64,000 nt of DNA from Apoderus coryli. Lineage: Eukaryota > Arthropoda > Insecta > Coleoptera > Attelabidae. A model generated the notes under the pieces. The model saw nothing but the letters and a program-made list of their open reading frames with translations. It was not told the DNA's origin and did no database searches. The stretch covers positions 3,090,760-3,154,759 of the forward strand of contig OU452205.1 in assembly GCA_911728435.2 (NCBI GenBank). The letters run 5' to 3'. The first letter of the stretch is position 1. Every line of letters starts with the position of its first letter. This document shows positions 1-13,300 of the stretch, piece by piece. Both the position numbers and the translations under genes were made by a program.

Positions 1-690
1 GATAGAAAGTTGTAACTTAAAACACAGATCAAGTAACTTAAGATATCAGGTCGCAATCTATCAGACACCCCTAATTTTAGTCTTAATTTTAAATATACAT
101 ATTTTAGTATTTATTTGGACCGTATAAATGGCAAAATACAATACTACTATAAACTTCCACAAAATGAAACAGTGTAGCAATGTAACAGAGCAGAAATAAA
201 TCATTAGAGAATACATTTTGAACCAGTCGACCATAAACTGAAGTTATTATTCCCCTACCGTTCAATAATAGTATAACAAGCTAATAAAATTTCAAGAATA
301 AATGGATAGTATTAAAACGTACTTATAGGTATGCGTTTTTCCTGTCTACTCTGAGAATTACATAAACACAATTGGGAATATGCATACATTTTGTCAAAAA
401 AGCACCCGGAAAAGTTTATTTAAATCTCCTGCATTTGCTGCGACACGATCTTCACAATAAATAAAAATATTTAACAAAAAGTTGACTCAAATTTTGTATC
501 ACCAACGAAATTTCGTGTGCGGGTTCTTTAAAAATGTCTAACAAGACTTATGGTGAATCAGTTTTATACAAAACACACTTTTATAATAATTGGAAGAAAG
601 CATTCAAGCAATAAGGTGGAGAAGGGAGATTCCTCTCTGTGTGGACGACCATCGATCGACAGCATTACATTAAACTTTGGGATTAAAAAA
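1..690. other. AT-rich non-coding DNA, no feature recognised
   Basis: No conserved protein, RNA gene or clear repeat boundary is visible. The open frames near 550-773 on both strands are not credible genes because their 3' part lies in a copy of a transposon repeat (see 694-825). The stretch is probably part of an intron of, or sequence upstream of, the RhoGEF gene whose first visible exon is at 4410. Confidence 0.4.
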
Positions 691-693
691 TTA

Positions 694-825
694 ACACCAT
701 TATTAGGAAAACAGATTTCAATTTTTTGGGGCCTTGGTTTGGTATAGGTCGCTATCATACAGGACCTAATCAAGACCTAAGAAACTATCCTTAATGAGGA
801 ATTCTCCGCATGTCGTTTGGCATAG
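694..825 (-). repeat. Solitary copy of the ~174-bp hAT-MITE tandem repeat unit
   Basis: Read on the - strand, this stretch carries the same landmarks in the same order as the tandem unit at 25640-27605: gccaaacgacatgcgg, a block around cattaaggatagtttc, gtcctgtatgatag, ccaaaccaaggccccaaaaa and an end near cctaataatgg. Only about three quarters of one unit is present. I did not find the terminal inverted repeats of the large element here, so it may be a degraded copy or a dispersed monomer. Confidence 0.75.
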
Positions 826-1984
826 AAGGTGGACTCTGTCGCAGTGGTGTTTCGATTGAAGCAAAGCCAAGTTATAAGTGATAATCATAACGAAGGATTT
901 ATTATTATATTTATTATAATTTAGTTGATTCCAAATCAATAAGGGCAGCTAATTAACAATCAATAAATTGTCTCCAAAACCCCGGAAGACAATAGTTTGG
1001 ATTCTTTAATTTTTTTTTTCTAATAGTCCTCTCTCTCAGAAATAATTTGAGCCTAGTGAGAGTAGAAAATAAATAGACGAAGAGCGCGAAAAGAAAGTTG
1101 GCGAAAACATACATCAAGAAAACGAAGACGATAAAAAGAAAAATTACGAGAAAACAAGCAAAGAAAATGTAAAAAAGTCCTAAATTTTATTTTTTTAGCA
1201 GATAAATTTTTTTGGTATTCAACCCTTTCGCTTCAATGCGTATCTCAACCCTGAAATTTTAGTCCAAATATTTGTTAAAGGGTGGTAAGCTTTCGATGAA
1301 CCACTCTATATATTTTTCGCGCTTTCGCTTCTATTCATCACAAAACTCATTACTGTAAAAACTATTTCAACAAAATAGTTTTTAATAAAGATAAAATAAT
1401 CACAGACTTTCGCCAAATTTACGTTTCTTTATAGTTTACTGTGTTTGGGCATCCGTCCAAATGACCGACCACTTAATCTCAAAACTAAGTAAATTAATTT
1501 CAACTAAACAAAACATTTAGGAATGTTATAGAGGATTAAATAGGGTCAGGTGGTGCATGTTTTGCTATTATCTAGGGGTTTTATCTGTGCCTACTAACAT
1601 TTAATGATTACATCATTAAAAATAACAAGCTAGAATAGGCAAATTTTCAACAAATATGTTGAAGACATTTAGAAGTAATTTTTTTCTGTTTGCAGCAATT
1701 TGACACATTTTACCAAACTGACAAACTGATAAATTCTTGTTTGGTATTTAAACAAATTATAATATTATCTGGAATACTCATAAAAAGCTTGGATCCCAAA
1801 TCTTCTATATCATTTAAAGACAGTTCGTTACAGTCGGCATGCCCCAGTGATGCCAAATATTAAAGCAATTTCAAAGTAATAAAAAAATTGAACCATCCTG
1901 TATCTAAAGGTGAAACTAAGTTCTTATCTGTAAGCAATTTTCGGAGTTTTAGGAAGGCTGTCCTAGCCTGCTCGATCTTACCTC
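826..1984. other. AT-rich non-coding DNA, no feature recognised
   Basis: Purine-rich and poly(T) stretches occur around 1005-1190 and no convincing exon is visible. The last ~20 bases before 1985 lead into the retroelement that follows. Confidence 0.35.
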
Positions 1985-2599
1985 CTAATCCCGACCGCAT
2001 TTTTCATTGATGATGCATCCCAAGTATTTAAATTGTATGACCTGTTCTCACCTGGGAGTAATCCTGGATAAACGACTAATCTGGAATCAGCATATAGAGA
2101 AAACCATATCGAAAGCCACAGCGGCCATATGGACGTGTCACAGGCTACTCGGCAGGACTTGGGGGCTAAAGCCAAAGCTATATACGCCTCATTAGTATGG
2201 TGGCCAAAAGTTAATATTAAGCATACACAATGCCGTCTTCAAAAGTTGCAACGGCTTGCATGTTTAGGAATAACAAGGGCAATGCGAACTTGCCCCACAG
2301 CAGCACCTTTGCCTGTCCTAGTCAAAAAAGAGGCAGCAATTAGCGCTCTGAAACTGGCACAGGTAATGGAATACAAATCTGGCGATCTAGAGGGACACAT
2401 GGGTCTCCTGAATCTAATACCTTTGGATTCAGGAAGAAAACCGTCGGACGCTTTGCCACGCAAACATAATTTGGAAATGCCATTTGAAGTGGTCGTTGCA
2501 GACCGTCAAAATTGGCTAAATGGGGAACCACCATTCCCAGAAATCACATCCGTCTGGTATACGGACGGTTCAAAAAGAATAGAAGGGAACACAGGCATG

Positions 2600-3565
2600 G
2601 GAGTATACGGGCCAAATTGTAGGCTCTCTGAATCTCTCGGGAAAAGTCCCACTATATTCCAAGCAGAGATCAACGCTATTAATGGTTATGGTCAAGAATG
2701 CCTCCAGAGAGGCATCCCGGAACGGCAGATCAATATTATGTCAGACAGTCAAGCTGCGTTAAAACCACTGAGGTCTTACACCTTCACGTCAAAGCTAGCA
2801 TGGGGTTATATAGCACAAAATATGTAAAAACCCAAACAAATCTAAATAACGTATAAATGAATCAAAAGAAGTACTGTCAAGTCTAAATCTAACATCAGAC
2901 CAATCAAATTAATGAAATTTCCATACTAAACTAAACTAAAAATGCACAGCCCTCCATCTAGGATCAAATAACACTCAAATATCTTACATTCAGTCAACTA
3001 AGGGCACACAAAAAAGTTTGCATCACCATCAAAAAGCTACCTTTCACTTAAATCCCAATCGCAGAGACATATACCATAAAAAGCAAACGCTCCAAGACTG
3101 ACCCTGGAGGCACTGCACTTCCCACACTTTGCAACACCCAAAGAGCTCCATATCACAAAAAGATTGCCCATTCAGAAAACACTCGATCCACTGCAAGAGG
3201 CAGCCGCGAACACTATAGTGTTTCTTTGCTGATGACTGACGATACGGATCGATTCCAACAATATAATATCTTGATCTTCAACTAGGTATATGATCCTGAA
3301 TTTGAACTCATGCATAGGACCAAATAACCAGCAGAAGGACCACGGTGTTACCAGTTATTAGGAGTATACGGGCCAAATTGCAGGCTCTCTGAATCTCTCG
3401 GGAAAAGTCCCACTATATTCCAAGCAGAGATCAACGCTATTAATCGTTTTGCTCAAAAATGCCTCCAGAGAGGCATCCCGGAACGGCAGATCAATATTAT
3501 GTCAGACAGTCAAGCTGCGTTAAAAGCAGTGAGGTCTTACACCTTCACGTCAAAGCTAGCATGGG
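2600..3565 (+). repeat. 205-bp direct duplication of the RNase H segment (2600-2804 and 3361-3565)
   Basis: The two segments are nearly identical over 205 bases with a constant offset of 761. The few differences (ggttatggtcaag versus cgttttgctcaaa, and accact versus gcagtg) change residues in the RNase H frame. Only the second copy continues into the rest of the domain; the first runs into unrelated sequence at 2805. This fits a local duplication or unequal exchange rather than one continuous gene. Confidence 0.85.
2990..3240 (-). mobile_element. RT palm fragment of a different retroelement, minus strand
   Basis: The reverse complement reads WIECFLNGQSFCDMEL and then, after a frameshift, SAVPPGSVLERLLF, which resembles the conserved RT block [13 protein letters not shown]. 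It sits between the two RNase H copies on the opposite strand. It is too short and degraded to assign to a family. Confidence 0.5.
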
Positions 3566-4409
3566 AATGCAAACAGACCCTAAAGCAACCGGCAGCTCAG
3601 GGGAAAAAGATTACTCTGACATGGGTGCCAGGACATGAAGGCATAGAGGGGAACGAAGCGGGTGACCAACTTGCAAAAGAGGGGCAAACGCTCCGTTCTG
3701 CGACCCGGAACCCATCTTTGGCCTTCCAAAAAGCCATATGAAGGAAGAACTTCGGAGATGGGAAAAGGAACAACTTAAGTCCTACCGGAGAAACACTCCA
3801 GGCCTAAGATAATCAAAAAGGTTTATCAAACCTTCAGAGGCCAACGCAGGGAAGCTTATCCATCTGGAGAGAAGCGACCTAAGGCGAATTACAGGCCTTT
3901 TTACGGGACACCACCCAGTGAAGTACGGTTTTGCGAAGACGCAACAGAGACAACAGAATACGTGCTCTGTGAATGCATGGCAATTGTCTGCAAAAGGCTA
4001 AAACACCTTGGAGGGGTGACCCTAACACCCGACGAGGCAAGGAATTTAGCCCCCAGAGAAATCATCAACTTTATGAAAAGTGTGGGACAGCTGGGCAATT
4101 CATAGATTAGAGTCATTCACAAAAGATCTTCTGCAAGTCGAAGTGAGGGGAGGCCAATACAATGACCTGTTCTATGTTCTCGCCACCAAGCTGCATTTGG
4201 GTGCGTGGTATATTAATCCGACTAATAATCATAGAGTTTGTTTTTCTGATGTTGATTTTTAGCCCTAGCCTTTGGCTTTCTTTCACAGACCTGATCTAGA
4301 AGACTTTGGAGATCCTGTGCACTATCTACTAGTATTACCACAGTATAATAAATAATACAGTATTCCTACTCTCCGCTTGCTGACTTTTAATTATTGTATT
4401 TATTTGCAG

Positions 4410-4504
4410 ATCAAACTGACAAACAACAGCAACAACAAACCGCCCTTTGGGAGCTTATTAAGACTGAAGTAGCCTATATAAAAACGTTGAAAGTTGTTAC
4501 AGAC
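4410..4504 (+). CDS. PLEKHG5: RhoGEF exon a: start of DH domain
   Basis: The acceptor is tttgcag at 4403-4409 and the donor gac|gtaagt at 4505. After two leading bases the frame reads a Gln run and then [18 protein letters not shown], the first DH helix (conserved region CR1), which contacts the GTPase. The preceding exon must end with one base of a split codon; I did not find it in the window. The exon ends on a codon boundary. Confidence 0.88.
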
Positions 4505-7319
4505 GTAAGTACTTAAATTTCACGAATGATTTTCTGAGCGAAATAAATCTTATTAATTTCCTCTTCCAATAGCTATTCCTTGCCTGCCTAAAGGATCTTC
4601 AATCTAAAAATCTCTTGAAAGAGATCGATACTGATAAATTATTCTCAAACATAACAGAAATCCTGGACGCAAACGTGATTTTCTGGCGGAATACTCTATT
4701 TCCATTGGTACGCGACATGAGGAAACACAAACGGCCCTCGTGTATTGAAAATATGCTGGAGGGTTTTTCCAAAATACACGATTATTTCCAGCCCTATTAT
4801 AAGTATTGTGCTGAACAATCCAGATGTCAGCATTATTGTAGAGAAAATTTGGACAGCGAAGTGTTCACAGCTTATTTGACATGGTGTGAGAGCCAAAAAG
4901 ACTGCAACAGGTATGTGTATTTTATTTATTTATTTATTGACGGATAAAGTCCATTATTACAATACGAAAATATCAAAAAATCGGTTGTGTCGCCCCAAAA
5001 CTTTTCCGACAAGATATACTCGTAATATAATCCAAAATACATATATGACCTGCGTAACGAAACATAATTTTAATAATAATTATTATTATAATACTTGGAT
5101 TGTTTTCATAATTTTCAATAAACTAACGTAACAAACCAACTACTTTATTCAAAAATTAGAAAAAAATATATTGCCAGAGCTGGGATTTGAACTCAGAACC
5201 TTCCGCATGCGAAACGCACGCTCTATCATTGACGCCAAAAACGCATTGTCAAATTACTGTATTATTTTGTATGTATATTGTATATTTTCTCGAGAATTAT
5301 AGAGGTAAATATCAAAAGTAGGTAGGTAAAGTTAATAAAATCTCATATGAAAAGCTATTTTTTTTTTTCAAAAATCGCCATGGTTGTGGCAGTTAGCAAT
5401 CCTGAGCAATATTTCCTCGTTAAATTTCCATAATGATCTACCTATAAAAAGAAAAATCAGGAATATTTTTAATCATGATTTATTTTATTTTTGACACCTG
5501 TAGTATCAGGCGTTGGAATTCGTATCGCTCTCCCCGTATAATGTGTCCCAGGTAAGAGATCTTCCGCTTCTTAATGTGTTCGACGAGTTCTCGGTCTTCC
5601 AAACTAGCCGTCCTGAGCACATCATCGTTTCTGACGTGTTCCGTCCACGATATTCTTAGCATCCGTCTCAGAATCTACATCTCGAATGATACTACGAGTT
5701 TGCATATCTAAGGTTTTGTATATTGGATCTATCAAAAACATGTGTGTATAATTTCTTGTATGATCTCTTAAAAAAAATTTGGTGAGTAAGCTAGTTTACG
5801 ATACACCGACACACTCTCTCATACGACGGTTGCCTTTTATATTTCGGGATTTGGCAACCCTGGTGTTGCAATCTGGCAACTGAAAGCTCTATCGTAAAGT
5901 TGGACATTTTTGAGGTTATACGTACTCAGAACGTTTTGACATACGAGCGCTATTTGTGTTGTGTTCATAAAGTGATTTTCGATGATTAATATTTGTTTTT
6001 GTTCTCTAAGCCCGAAATATAAAAGGCAACCCTTGTATTCAAAATGAAAGAAAACTTTTACGATATCATGAAAGAGAATAGACACATCGAATCATAACAC
6101 ACAAAACACCTTAAATATACCCGTCACAAAATCAGTCCTAGGGAGATTTAAAGATGAATATCCCAACGACCCAATAAATAGTTTTTATGGGACAGGTGTA
6201 AAGGCTCATTGTATTAAAACTGAGAACATGTGTGTGTATCAGTAACAATCTAGTCCACTAGGACATGGACTACTTCTTTAAATTGAAAATATTTGTATCT
6301 AGAGAATACCATTCAAAATGATGACACCAAATTTGTGGGGCCGGAAGACCAGGCTCACTGAATGTACCATCGATGATCTTTTTTGTACCATATAGCCGTA
6401 GGCGATTTTTAATAATTAAAATATGTATTTTAAATATTAAGAGTTTGGTAAACACCAAGGAAGCTTTAGTATACAATTTCTTTATAAAAAAAGACGTTTA
6501 CGTTCTTATAATTTATGTATCTACCTGTATTAGTAGGTAGATACATAAATTATTATTCATACCACACAAAAAAAATGAAAATAAATTTGGTATTAGGGTT
6601 AAAAAACAGAATTAACAAAATTTGTCATCCTCAATTCAAAGAAGAGAACTACAAAAAATTGTTTAATATTCTACTCGATAATTCATATCCACGAAAACTA
6701 CTACAAAAATTATTATATAATACACCAGAAAATCAGAATACAAATGTTCAAGTTAGAAACAATCATGATTCTAATATTAACAACGAAATTTCTTATATTT
6801 CTTTTCCAAATATAAAATTTATTACCCCAAAAATAACTAAAATTATAAAAAAAGATCTTCCAAATTTAAAAATTGTCAGCAAGTCATCAAAAACGATTAA
6901 CAATTTATATACAGAAACTAAAGATCAAGACTCCATTTTGAAAAAATCTAACGTAGTTTATAATATACCATGTTCAGACTGTAACCAAGTATATATCGGA
7001 CAAACTTCCCGAGTTTTTAAAGATAGAATTACCCAACATAAAAGTGATATTCGACTTAACAAAAAAACTTGTGCATTGGCTGAACATTGTATCAATACAA
7101 ATCATTTTCCAGACTTAAATAATGTAAAAATCCTTGCCTGTGAACAAAATCAAAATAAAAGACTTTTCATTGAAATGTTTGAAACGTATAATACCGAAAA
7201 TACGTTAAACAAAAAGAAAGACTCTAATGAAATCAGTAATATATATTCATATTTATTTACTATTAATAATAACACCCATGATGACAGTAATATTTCTTTT
7301 GAATCTACTTTCTAACCTA

Positions 7320-7352
<33 letters not shown>

Positions 7353-10300
7353 CTTTATTCAGTTAGCAACAAAAAATACATTGCGTACATTAGTTGCCAC
7401 TGAAAAGGCAAGAGTGCAGCTGCCTGCTAGAGTTCAGCTGGTTTATACACTTATCCTAATTTCTACATGCATACACACACTCACAAAAAACAAACACACA
7501 AAGCCACACACTTAATTACTAATGTATTTCTTATACCTATGTCTAAAGTATTACCAAAAATGTTTGTCTAAATCAAATTTATCTTGTATACAATGAAAAA
7601 TCCGGCAACATCCGACTACTCTCAGCCCCCCAGAAGAATTTTTTTAAAATTATTTTTAAATGTCACAATCGATGTAGATTTGAGCTGCTCTGGTAATTGA
7701 TTATAAAACCTGGCTATATTGTAGGTGAAAGACCGCTCAAAGACTCCAGTTCTGTGAGTCGGAGGTGTAAGGCGTCCCTTGCATCTCAAATTCAGATTAT
7801 GTACATCAGTTCTGAAAGTTATTTTCCGATATAGATATGATGGTGTCTGGGTAACAACGATATTGTGATAGAGATTACAACGATGTAATAATCTCCTCTG
7901 CTTCATATCCAACCAAGGAATCTCGCTCAGCTTATGACTGATAGGACAGCCTCTTTTAATGCCAAATATAAATCGTAAGCAACATTTCTGTATTTTTTGG
8001 ATTCGTTGTGCAGCAGATGAAGTCAGGCAAGGACCGTAAACAACATCACAGTGACTAAAATTCGACAACACCAAAGATTCACATAAAGTAATTCTTAATT
8101 TTTTATTCAGTATATGTCTTGAGTTATATAAAAGCTTAAGACTACAAATCGCCCTTTTAATACACTCAGAGATATGACAGTCAAATCTAAGGTTAATATC
8201 AAGGTGCAGTCCAAGGCATTTCGCTTTATTTTCAACTGGAAGTACCTTATTGTCAATGCAAAGTTTAACACGTTGCGTTAATATTTTTACGTCCACAGGC
8301 CTACCGAACAACATTGCAACACATTTGTTAGAGTTGAGGGTCAATGAATGTTCTTCTGATATACGCTTTAAAGTATCCAAATCTCTATTAATAATCATAC
8401 AACTGTTTTGCAATTGACTTGGATGGAATGAATAGAGCAGAGTAGTGTCATCTGCGTATGTTTTCATTGAACATTTTTCAACGAAATTATTAAATTGAGA
8501 AGTGTAAAGACTAAACAAAATTGGGCCCAGAATAGTACCCTGGGGTACTCCTCTTGAAATGGTCAATGGATCTGAGAGTATATTATTCAACCTCACAACT
8601 TGTCTACGCCCATGCAAATAATTCGACATGAAGTCAACAGCACTACCTGACAAACCAATGTACCTCAAAATAGAAATCAATGTATCATGCTGCAAGGTGT
8701 CAAACGCCTTAGTAAAATCCAGTAAAACCACAGCAGTGCACCTACCCTTATCAATCTCTCTTAGTATGTCATCAGTAATGTCCAATAACGCAGTCGCACA
8801 GCTGTAACCCTTCCTAAAGCCTGACTGTGTATCTGGTAAAATATTATATTTCGTTATATGTTCTATAAGTTGGTCTTTGATAATACGTTCAATAATTTTT
8901 GAAAGGACAGGCAGTATACTGATGGGTCGCAAATGCTTTAGTTCTAGAGGGCTTTTAATTTTCGGAATGGGAACTACTTGAGCAGTTTTCCAAATTGCAG
9001 GAAACACAGAGTTAGATATACAAAAATTAACAATATGCGATATATATTTTAATATAAATGGACAGCAAAATATGATGAAATTAACATGAATATTATCAGC
9101 CCCGACTGCTTGAGATTTTATTTGGCATAATGCTTTAGAAATTTCAATTTCGGATATTTCACGAAACACCAACTCAGAAGCAATAGAATTCTTAGTTCCA
9201 GAGTAATAATTTTTAACATTCTGACCAGAATTTACTGGAGGAACACCGTTAACAAAATAGTTATTAATCTCATTCGCAGTACCGATATGATCAGGAATAT
9301 CACAGTTATTATTTTTTAACACTTGAAGTTTTTTTAAAGAGTTCCACATTGTCTTACTGTTTGCAGATCTCATCGTGGACTGTAAATAAATCCTTTTCTC
9401 TTTCCTGATAGCTTTAGTCACGAAATTTCTGAGATTTTTGTAATATTCAAATTGTACTGGACTCCTAGAGATCTTGAACCTGAATTTGGCTTTATTTCTT
9501 AATTTGATGAGATATTTTATATTATCGGTAATCCACGGCTTATGAGGTTTCCTAATTTGGATCGTTTTAAGTGGTGCGTGAATATCCATTAATACATTAA
9601 TATTATCATTAAAAAATTTTATTTTTTCATCAATATCATTCAAAAAGAAAATATTTCGCCAAGGTATTGATTGCACGTGATCATAAAGAGCGTCAATATT
9701 TACATTTTTTAAATTTCTATAAGTAATTGGGGGTTTCTGAATTTTTTCAACCCTAAAATCCACTTGCAAATACACCAACTCATGATCCGAAATATCTACC
9801 GTCTCAACACCAGACACCAACACCCTACATTGCTCAGAGACAATAATGTGGTCTATCAGCGATTGTGCTGTAAGCGCGACTCTAGTGGGTTCATCAATTA
9901 GCTGCACAAGACCCACACTCCCAAGCAAATCATTATATGTAGATACAATAGAATTCTCGTTATTTAATAAATCAATATTAAAATCGCCAACACAGATTAA
10001 TTCATCATACTGCGGTAGAAGGTTTAAAAATACGTTCTCCAAGCTGTCAATAAAATTTTTCGAGTTATCCCTTGGTGGTTTGTAAACACATCCTATAGCA
10101 ACTCTTACCTTATTTAAATAAATAGATATCCAGACATCCTCTAAATTTTCCTGACAATGAATGATATCAAAAGGTATATGGTTCCTTATATAAACACCAA
10201 CACCTCCCCCTCTATCATCCCTGTCTTTACGAACGAAAACGTACTCATCTAAATGCACACAGTTGTCAGCAACAAAAGGTTTCAGCCAGGTTTCAGTTAC

Positions 10301-13300
10301 TCCTATAATATCAAAATCAGAATACTGAAAATAGTCGGAGAATTTACCGAAATTAGCAACCAAAGACCTTACATTAAGGTGACAAATCTTTAACTTACTC
10401 GGCATCAAAGCAATATACATATAAAACTTATAATACTGTCCTGCTAATTTACACAATCACATAAACACAGATATACATTTAAGCATTATAAAGTTCTTCA
10501 ATGTGTGTGGCATCTCTAATTCTAACTGCATTCAATCCTTCTGTCTTTCTTACATATACACAATTATTTTTACACCATATAAATTTGTAACCTTTACCTT
10601 TTAAAATTTTTGCACTATTTAACAACAGTCTAGTGGTCTTATCTAAGGCTTCGTTGACATATATCCTCCTTTCGTCACCACCGATATTACATTCCGTGCT
10701 CAGCAACGAACCTTTCATTTTTCTTTTCTCGAGCACTCTATCTCGTATCACATTGGAAGTAAAGGTCACGAGAACAGGTTTCCTTGGCTTTTCGCTAGGC
10801 AAAACTTTTATTTTAAGTTCTTTTTCTCCTACATTAACCTCCAATTTATTTAGAATCTTAAGCACATCTTGTGATGGATTATCTGAATTATCTATTCCAA
10901 ATATTACCAGATTTTTCTTCTTTTCCTCATTTTCCTCTCTGAAAATTCTCCCTTTTACTCTATCCATATCAGTTTCAAGTTGTTGTACTTTGGTTTTTAA
11001 CCAGTTGTTTTCTTTTCTCAAGCTTGCATTTTCTTTTTGAATTTGCTTGAGGGTTGTATTAATATCTTCCACCAGAGCCCACTTAAAGTTAAGCGACCTC
11101 TCGAATTCTTCAAATTTTTTGTTAAATACCTGTAGAACATCGTCAATAGTAAGGCCACGACGCCCAGTGTCTTCAATTGTAAGACTACGTCGTCCAGCAG
11201 AATGGGGTGAACTTTTAGACGCTAATGACAAATGACGAATTTCAGTGTACTCGTCAACGTCCTCATCCTCATCATCATCGCAAGAACACTCTTGACAAAA
11301 CCATTTTTTGTCAGTTTGCATTTTCTGATACGATGAAAATTCGTCGCTGGTGAGCCCAGAACAAGATTTATGAAAGTACTTTCCACAGTTCCCCTCACAC
11401 TTAATGCTAAACTGCGTTTTTGTTATGTTCTTCTTACAAGATGGACATATATTAATCTTTTTTCGGGTCATTCTGTATTTTGGCTCAACTTGATTCCACT
11501 TGGTTTGAATAGGTACCACACGGTATTGTTCTTATCAACTGTATAGATTTTTATATTTTCTGATTAATATTTAATATATTAGATAGACACCATTTACTGT
11601 TGCGCAAAGAAACTCAAATGAATCGATATTCTGATACTACTACTAAAATCTATGAAATTTAAGTTACAAATTGATATCACATTCGCCTATTATTATTCAC
11701 TTAACACTCAGCAAACTTTAAAATATTAGTATTAGAATAAAATTTTCTTGATATAATGGAGAATGCGCTAAAAAAAATTGCTAAAAAAATTAAAAAACTT
11801 GACATTTCACTTAAAAAACAATTTACCACAAATTAACTAAACAAAATATTTTTGAATAAACATGTCAGTGTCAATCACAAAAAAAAAAAAAAAATTCAAT
11901 TAACTCAAAAATGTTAAATGTTAATTATTATTTTGCAAAGTTTACAAAAATTTATATAATAATGTTCTTTAATTTACAATTTATATTATTTTTACTAATG
12001 TAAAACTTACCGCGTATACTAAGGTAAACATATTTTTAAATTTTATATATATTTATACTTAGCTTACTTTTATATTTGTAGCCCCGAGGAAGATATAAAA
12101 ATATATCGAAAGCTTGGCATAACGTAAAAGAGTTTTAATCAAAAATATTTGCTGATCAACCCAAGACACTAAGTTATCTATTAACTAGTCAGCAAAGACT
12201 ACCACTCAACTTATATATATATATATATATCTGATAATACATAGCTACTATACTCTGGATGATAACCTTTGACAAATTTGATTTCATACATCTGATCGCG
12301 AATAATCACGCAACATTTCACTTACAATACTAAAATAATTACAAATATATGACTAACAATTTTTTTGGCTCCTTTTTGTTTGAAAGACACTGTAGAGAAC
12401 GTTTTATTTAGGATATTTGCAGCATTGCCAATGGTATGTTCAATTTTTAGAGAATCTTTTACCCATGCAGTTTATAGGTATGCAAATTTTGAGTAAATAT
12501 TTTCTGTTGAGAATATAGTTATGAAATAAGAATAAACATGTTTTAATTTAAGTCTAAAAAATTGTGGAACACACCTAAAAGAACTAAGAATGAAAAATAT
12601 TAAGTTAAAGACTAGTTTAGTGGTAAATAATCTTTAACGAAACACGGTTAGTCAGGTACTATTTATTTTCTCCATTATTAGAGTAAAACCAACTCACCAC
12701 TAACCAAATCTCATTTTATTATACGAACGTAGGTAGTATATTGCGGGATTACCGAAACTAAAATATATTTTTATATTCACTATATTGTCATAATATAAAA
12801 TACCATACCAGCGTAAATATAATATTTACGCTGACCATGTTCACGCTAGGCACATACAATTTATTCGAATTTGACAACATTGTCCTACAGCTCGAACGAA
12901 TAGTCCACCTAGCAAGAACACAGAATAAAATAATATTAAAATCAAGGGCATATGTTAATGCCTATCTCTCTCTCTACAGTTATTACAATTAATGTTTGTG
13001 TCTCACTCTTACACTACGCGACGGGACGGTCTGTCTCTACAGGCCCGTGCATAAAACAATGTTGAAAAACTATATACGCATATTATATATATGAGTAACG
13101 AATGTGAACTTAAAAAATACACTGAATACGTCTAAAATTATAGCTCCACCTTCAGCGTAGAACTATACTGAAATATCATAGATGGAGGCACATGATAGAA
13201 CGCAAAATGTGCACGATTATTAGTAAACATGTCTTTGTGGATTAGAAAATTATTATTGTTTTTATACTTTTTTAATGACAATATTGATTTTATAAAAAGA

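Larger units (their letters stand above)
1985..4110 (+). mobile_element. Degenerate non-LTR retrotransposon, RT C-terminus plus RNase H (R1/Jockey/I-like)
   Basis: A 5'-truncated retroelement with a broken reading frame. The RT thumb region (HLGVILDKRLIWNQHIEKT, ~2055-2110) is followed after a frameshift near 2130-2190 by an RNase H domain. Its catalytic landmarks are visible: YTDGS (~2560), FQAEINAI (~2660), DSQAALK (~2740) and, in a second partial copy, TWVPGHEGIEGNE (~3620-3660). A C-terminal Cys-containing region (CEDATETTEYVLCECMA) runs to ~4100 in several frames. The block is internally rearranged: 2600-2804 is repeated at 3361-3565 and the 556 bp between them holds an RT fragment on the other strand. 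RNase H next to RT is known from the I, R1 and LOA groups; I cannot fix the clade. It lies directly upstream of host exon 4410. Confidence 0.85.
7322..11540 (-). mobile_element. CR1-type non-LTR retrotransposon with both ORFs open
   Basis: The element lies on the - strand and contains ORF1 (11519-10479) and ORF2 (10456-7622) with only 22 bp between them. Its 3' end on the - strand has an AATAAA signal followed by (ATT)n, seen here as the (taa)n run at 7322-7355. Such microsatellite tails in place of poly(A) are usual for the CR1 group. The 5' end could not be fixed and may extend to about 11.8 kb. It interrupts sequence downstream of the Penelope ORF. Confidence 0.88.

Noticed and set aside
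564..773. Small ORFs on both strands near the left end
   Set aside because: About half of each lies in a transposon repeat monomer; no conserved content.
5168..5242. Functional tRNA gene
   Set aside because: The acceptor stem does not pair and the anticodon arm is irregular.
10633..11235. Plus-strand ORFs opposite CR1 ORF1
   Set aside because: Antisense shadows of a well-supported coding frame.
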